In this document: one piece after another, positions 5,969 to 9,237 of the stretch | Numbering within the stretch: position 1 is the stretch's first letter | Layout of the letters: each line of letters starts with the position of its first letter | From: CAIWXH01 sp964555675 | GTDB taxonomy: Bacteria; Chloroflexota; Chloroflexia; Chloroflexales; Chloroflexaceae | DNA length: 9,237 bases | NCBI GenBank assembly: GCA_964555675.1 | Contig: CAZKTU010000257.1 | Location: 1 to 9,237 of the forward strand | Direction: 5' to 3' | Position numbers and translations under genes: made by a program | The notes under the pieces: model-generated | Seen by the model: the letters and a program-made list of their open reading frames with translations, nothing else | Databases searched by the model: none | Told to the model about the DNA's origin: nothing

Positions 5969-7048
5969 CTACTTCGTCGCCAGCTCCCAGATCTCGTGGG
6001 TGAAGGCGGCGTCCTCGGCGGGCTTGGTGATCACGCCGAACTGCAGGGCGGTGTCGGCGGCGAACTTGAACAGCTCGGGCTCGAGGAAGCCGATCTTGGT
6101 GTTGGGGTCGATCGGGTCGCCCCAGATCAGCTTATTGACCTCGTCCATCTGCCAGGCCTGGGCCTCTTTGGTCATGACGCCGCCGCTATCCTGCTTGAGT
6201 ACGATATCGACGCAGGCGGCGGCATTATCGCGGCAGTAGGCCCAGCCCTTGAACGAGGCGCGCAGGAAGCGGGCGGCGACGTCCTTGTTGGCCGGGTCGG
6301 CGTTGAGCCAGTCGGCGGTCACGAAGATGCCGTCCTCGGGCATAGCCGTGCCCTCGGTGTTATAGTCGAGGATATTCAGCTCGTCGATCTCGTGGCCGGC
6401 GCTGAGGACCTGGTAGAGCTCATTGTAGGTCATGGCGGCGGCCGAGTCGACCTCTTTATTGAGCAGCAGGTTCATATCGAAGGGCTGCTGCACGAGGGTC
6501 AGGTCGCTGTCTTTGTTGAGGTTGTACTTGCTGAGGGTGGCGAGCAGATTGTACTCGTTGCCGCCGAACCAGACCGCGACCTTCTTGCCCTTGAGGTCGG
6601 CGGGCGTGGCCAGGTTATTTTCCTTCCACGAGAGCTGGCGCATGCCGGCGCGGGTGAAGACCTGGGCGATATTGACCAGGGGCGCGCCCTGCTCGCGGGT
6701 GGCCAGCAGGCTGGCCATCCAGTTGATGCCGAACTGGGCCTGGCCGCTGGCCACCACCTGCTCGGGCACGATGTCGGGGCCGCCGGCCAGAATGGTCACA
6801 TCGAGGCCCTCGGCGGCGTAGTAGCCCTGGTCGAGGGCCGCGAAGTAGCCGGCGAACTGGGCCTGGGGCACCCACTTGAGCTGGAGCGCCACCGGGGTGA
6901 CGGCGGGCGAAGTGTCTGCGGGGGCGGCGGTCGCGGCGGCGGCGGGGGCCTCGGTGGGCGCGGCGGCGGGGGCCTGGCCACAGGCGGCGAGCATGGCCCC
7001 GAGCAGGGCCAGGGTTGCCAGCAGGCCGAAGAGTCTGCGCATCTGCAT
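5969..7048 (-). CDS. ABC transporter substrate-binding lipoprotein, NMT1/THI5-like (SsuA/TauA/ThiY/RibY superfamily)
   Basis: This is the extracytoplasmic receptor of the ABC importer, 359 residues. Residues 1-23 are a lipoprotein signal: positive start MQMRRLF, hydrophobic core LLATLALLGAMLAA and lipobox LAAC with C23. An Ala/Pro/Thr linker runs to about residue 50. The NMT1-like domain then begins with LQLKWVPQAQFAGYFAALDQ, GYYAAEGLDVTILAGGPDIV and VASGQAQFGINW, which is the hallmark of this family. Known relatives bind thiamine pyrimidine precursors, riboflavin, sulfonates or nitrate, so the family does not fix the ligand; the downstream genes point to a ring ureide or pyrimidine. ATG 7048 is chosen because AAGGAG lies nine bases upstream and it gives a normal signal peptide; the frame is open to 7096. 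The 90 bases upstream, the largest space in the operon, hold a small five-pair hairpin (7116-7131) but no convincing promoter. Confidence 0.88.
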   Translation of the reverse strand: MQMRRLFGLLATLALLGAMLAACGQAPAAAPTEAPAAAATAAPADTSPAVTPVALQLKWVPQAQFAGYFAALDQGYYAAEGLDVTILAGGPDIVPEQVVASGQAQFGINWMASLLATREQGAPLVNIAQVFTRAGMRQLSWKENNLATPADLKGKKVAVWFGGNEYNLLATLSKYNLNKDSDLTLVQQPFDMNLLLNKEVDSAAAMTYNELYQVLSAGHEIDELNILDYNTEGTAMPEDGIFVTADWLNADPANKDVAARFLRASFKGWAYCRDNAAACVDIVLKQDSGGVMTKEAQAWQMDEVNKLIWGDPIDPNTKIGFLEPELFKFAADTALQFGVITKPAEDAAFTHEIWELATK

Positions 7049-7057
7049 GGGTCGATT

Positions 7058-7063
7058 CTCCTT
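7058..7063 (-). promoter_or_regulatory. Ribosome binding site deciding the binding-protein start
   Basis: AAGGAG on the minus strand, nine bases before ATG 7048 and fifteen before the next in-frame ATG at 7042. It excludes the longer reading from 7096, whose extra residues do not look like a signal peptide. Confidence 0.75.
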
Positions 7064-7138
7064 GTTCTGAGTGCGAATAGCGACCGAAACCAACACTGTG
7101 ACGCCTCATCGCCGGCGGGCCGCATTGCCCGGGTTGCT

Positions 7139-7945
7139 TTAGCTACTACGTTTCCAGGGCATCACGGCCCGTTCGACCAGCACGACGGCCAGGTAGAAAG
7201 CCAGGCCGAGCAGGCAGGCCACCAGGATGGCCGACCAGGCCTCGCGGGTGCGCAGGATACCCGCCTGGGTCTTGATATACACCCCGAGGGCGTTCTGGGG
7301 GCCGCCGAAGAACTCGGCCACCACCGCGCCGATCATGCTCAGGGTGGTGCAGACGCGCAGGGCGTTGAAGAGGTAGGGCAGGGCGGCGGGCGCCCGCAGC
7401 TTCAGGAAGACGTCGCGCTGCGGCGCCGCGTACGAGCGCATGAGCTGCAACGCGTCGGCGCGGGGCGAGGCCAGCCCCTTGTAGACGCTCACCAGGGTCG
7501 GGAAGAAGGTCATCACCGCCACCACCGCGATCTTCGAGGCGGGGCTGATGCTGCCGAGCCAGATGCCCATGAGCGGCGAGAGGGCGATGATCGGCACGGC
7601 CCCCGCCGCCACCGCCAGCGGCACCAGCCCGTCGGCGGCGATCGGCCAGCGCACGCAGGCCGCCGCGACCAGCACCCCGAGCGTGCAGCCGATCGCGCAC
7701 CCCGCCAGGGCGTTGGCGAAGGTCGCCAGCCCGATGCCCAGCAGGTAGCCCGGCTTCTCGAGGAAGGTGGCCATGATCTGGCTGGGCGCCGGCAGCAGAT
7801 AGAAGGGGATGTTAAAGAGGCGTACCGCCGCCTCCCACAGCCCGATCACGATCACGAAGGTCAGCAGGGGCGGCCAGATCAGCCCGAGCCACCTGGCCGA
7901 GCCTGCCGCACTGCTGAGCTTGGTTGTCGTCGTCGTAGCTTGCAT
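7139..7945 (-). CDS. ABC transporter permease, SsuC/TauC type (complete)
   Basis: This is a membrane subunit of the importer, 268 residues, with about six membrane segments (near 20-42, 70-97, 104-128, 137-158, 193-214 and 236-259). Family marks are the post-TM1 motif FYLLPAPSQIMATF and the cytoplasmic EAA loop that docks on the ATPase: ALQLMRSYAAPQRDVFLKLR followed by PAALPYLFNAL (about 165-196). The gene begins 7 bases after the ATPase stop, with AGGGA overlapping that stop codon, so the two are probably translationally coupled. The EAA region closely matches that of the other permease at the right edge (LMRSYAA, KLR-PAALPYLF-AL). This suggests duplicated genes whose products form a heterodimeric channel. 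Confidence 0.9.
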   Translation of the reverse strand: MQATTTTTKLSSAAGSARWLGLIWPPLLTFVIVIGLWEAAVRLFNIPFYLLPAPSQIMATFLEKPGYLLGIGLATFANALAGCAIGCTLGVLVAAACVRWPIAADGLVPLAVAAGAVPIIALSPLMGIWLGSISPASKIAVVAVMTFFPTLVSVYKGLASPRADALQLMRSYAAPQRDVFLKLRAPAALPYLFNALRVCTTLSMIGAVVAEFFGGPQNALGVYIKTQAGILRTREAWSAILVACLLGLAFYLAVVLVERAVMPWKRSS

Positions 7946-7952
7946 GGTGTCC

Positions 7953-8771
7953 CTAGAGATCGAGGTCGGGTCGCAAGGCGGGCGGGGCGGCCTCCTCCAT
8001 GGCGCGCAGACACTCGCGCACCTCGGTCACCAGGGTGAAGAAGCGCGGGTTCTCGCGGGTCTCGAAGGCCCGCGGGCGGGGCAGGTCGACCGGGATGACC
8101 CGCTGGACGCGGCCGGGGCGGGGCGACATCACGACCACCCGGTCGGCCAGGAAGACCGCCTCGGGGATGCTGTGGGTGACGAAGATCACCGTGGGGCGCG
8201 GGTCCGAGCCGGCCCAGATGCCGAGTAGCTCGAGCTGCATGCGCTCGCGGGTGATCTCGTCGAGGGCCCCGAAGGGCTCGTCCATCAGCAGGATCGAGGG
8301 CGAGAACGAGAGGGCCCGGGCGATCGCGGCGCGCTGCTGCATGCCCCCCGAGAGCTGGTGGGGGTAGGCCTGGCCGAAGTCGCTCAGGCCGACCAGGCGC
8401 AGCAGGCTGGCGGCCCGCTCGCGGCGCTCGGCCGGGGGGCGGCCCATGATCTCGAGCGGCAGCTCGACATTCTTGCTGATCGTGCGCCACTCGTAGAGCA
8501 CCGGCGACTGGAAGACGATCCCGTAGTCGCGGTCGCGGCGGGCCTGCTCGGGGGTCTTCGACTTGACCAGCAGCCGCCCCGCCGAGGGCCGGTCGAGGTC
8601 GCCGATCAGGCGCATCAGCGTACTCTTGCCGCAGCCGCTCGGCCCGATCAGGGCGATGAACTCGCCCGCGCCGATGCTCAGGGTCACCTCGTGCAGGGCG
8701 GTGACCGGGCCGCCGCCGCTCTGGTAGATCTTCGAGACCCGGTCGAACTCGATGATGGGGGTTGTGCTCAT
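7953..8771 (-). CDS. ABC transporter ATP-binding protein, SsuB/TauB type
   Basis: This is the cytoplasmic ATPase driving the importer, 272 residues. All motifs are intact: Walker A GPSGCGKST (43-51), Q-loop Q88 in GIVFQSPVLYEW, signature LSGGMQQR (140-147), Walker B LLMDEPFGALDE (161-172) and switch H200 in VTHSIPEAVFLADRV. The C-terminal tail (PRPRAFETRENPRFFTLVTE) is typical of nitrate/sulfonate/taurine-type ATPases. The ATG at 8771 fits the family N-terminus (TPIIEFDRVSKIYQ), but no clear Shine-Dalgarno sequence precedes it, unlike most neighbours. It is preceded by a 68-base intergenic space containing a hairpin and followed after 7 bases by a permease gene. Confidence 0.93.
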   Translation of the reverse strand: MSTTPIIEFDRVSKIYQSGGGPVTALHEVTLSIGAGEFIALIGPSGCGKSTLMRLIGDLDRPSAGRLLVKSKTPEQARRDRDYGIVFQSPVLYEWRTISKNVELPLEIMGRPPAERRERAASLLRLVGLSDFGQAYPHQLSGGMQQRAAIARALSFSPSILLMDEPFGALDEITRERMQLELLGIWAGSDPRPTVIFVTHSIPEAVFLADRVVVMSPRPGRVQRVIPVDLPRPRAFETRENPRFFTLVTEVRECLRAMEEAAPPALRPDLDL

Positions 8772-8814
8772 GGATAGTTTCGCTGCGCGGCTATGTGCGT
8801 TTCCGGCTGGCGGG

Positions 8815-8841
8815 AGGTCAGGAGGGCTTGGCCCTTCACCT
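8815..8841 (-). other. Intercistronic hairpin ahead of the ATPase gene
   Basis: The bases 8815-8818 and 8821-8827 pair with 8831-8841, giving eleven pairs (one G-T) with a two-base bulge and the short loop TTG. The hairpin overlaps the stop codon of the upstream permease gene. No U-run follows on the transcribed strand. Its core 8821-8839 matches 5931-5949 at 16 of 19 positions, all three differences being transitions. A role in RNA stability or partial termination is inferred. Confidence 0.45.
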
Positions 8842-9237
8842 ACTCGGCGCGGCGCGGGCCGACGACCAGGCGCTCGGCCAGGGCCACCAGGCCATAGAAG
8901 GCCACGCCCACCAGGCCCGCCGCCAGAATGGCCAGGTAGAGGGCCGGCGGGCGCGAATTGTAGAACTGGGCCGCGTTGAGGATCATCACCCCGACGCCCT
9001 CGCGCGAGCCGGCGGGCAGCTCGGCCACGATCGCCCCGATCACACTGGCCGTGGCGGCGATCTTCAGCGCGGTGAACAGATAGGGCAGGGCCGCCGGCAT
9101 GCGCAGCTTCCAGAAGGTCTGGGCCGGGCTCGCGGCGTACGAGCGCATGAGGTCGAGGCTCTGGGGCGAGGCCGAGCGCAGACCCCGCAGCATGCCGATC
9201 GTCACGGGGAAGAAGGTCAGATAGGCGGCCACCAGCA
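8840..9237 (-). CDS. ABC transporter permease, SsuC/TauC type (N-terminus outside window)
   Basis: This is the C-terminal half, about 132 residues, of a second permease. The frame is open through the right edge and ends at TAG (8840-8842). The GTG codon at 9230-9232 is an internal valine, not a start. Visible parts are a membrane segment ending AAYLTFFPVTIGMLRGL, the EAA loop LDLMRSYAASPAQTFWKLRM with PAALPYLFTALKI, a further segment ATASVIGAIVAELPAGS, and the last membrane segment ALYLAILAAGLVGVAFYGLVALAERLVV. It resembles the complete permease at 7139-7945 over the whole visible length, but the pair is clearly diverged. It is the first gene of the operon visible here; promoter and true first gene lie beyond the edge. 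Confidence 0.88.
   Translation of the reverse strand, partial: LVAAYLTFFPVTIGMLRGLRSASPQSLDLMRSYAASPAQTFWKLRMPAALPYLFTALKIAATASVIGAIVAELPAGSREGVGVMILNAAQFYNSRPPALYLAILAAGLVGVAFYGLVALAERLVVGPRRAE

Noticed and set aside
7116..7131. Small hairpin between the permease and receptor genes as a terminator or riboswitch
   Set aside because: It has only five pairs, a six-base loop, no U-run and no recognisable riboswitch core. It is mentioned in the receptor entry only.
5996..8038. Plus-strand open frame of 680 codons opposite the receptor and permease genes
   Set aside because: It is a shadow of the minus-strand genes in GC-rich DNA, with a biased composition and no recognisable motif or suitable ribosome site.

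Overview
The window is very GC-rich bacterial DNA with strong G/C preference at third codon positions. The gene set suggests the phylum Chloroflexota, probably class Chloroflexia. The evidence is a dnaX-ybaB-recR block followed by a Roadblock/LC7 gene, a RecR that resembles the Chloroflexia proteins I remember, and an NMT1-type binding protein of a kind I associate with that phylum. This placement comes from protein resemblance and recall, not from a marker gene in the window.

Left block (1-2115, all on +). It holds the 3' end of dnaX (tau subunit with a long Ala/Pro/acidic linker), a promoter-like sequence, the nucleoid-associated protein YbaB/EbfC, the recombination mediator RecR, and a small Roadblock/LC7 protein with an Asp-rich loop. 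This is replication, repair and nucleoid housekeeping, with a possible GTPase-regulator-type protein at its end.

Gap (2116-2215). Exactly 100 N, a common scaffolding placeholder. The two flanks converge on it. That they are neighbours is an assembly claim, not something read in sequence.

Right block (2217-9237, all on -, read right to left). Seven closely spaced genes form one probable operon: ABC permease (5' end outside the window), ABC ATPase, second ABC permease, lipoprotein substrate-binding protein (NMT1/THI5-like), LLM-class flavin/F420 oxidoreductase, dihydropyrimidinase/hydantoinase, and an M20-family N-carbamoyl amidohydrolase. The likely scheme is import of a pyrimidine- or hydantoin-like ring compound, possible redox conversion by the LLM enzyme, ring opening by the cyclic amidohydrolase, and removal of the N-carbamoyl group to give an amino acid, ammonia and CO2. 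No dihydropyrimidine dehydrogenase (PydA/PreA-PreT type) is visible, so the LLM enzyme is a candidate for the redox step or for a different chemistry.

Two intercistronic hairpins, before the LLM gene and before the ATPase gene, share a 19-base core that differs only by three transitions. They may be RNA processing or stability elements that set unequal expression within the operon. No rRNA, tRNA, CRISPR array, insertion sequence or phage gene was seen. I found no convincing wholly new system. The least explained parts are the LLM enzyme's role, the shared hairpins, and the acidic Roadblock protein beside recR.
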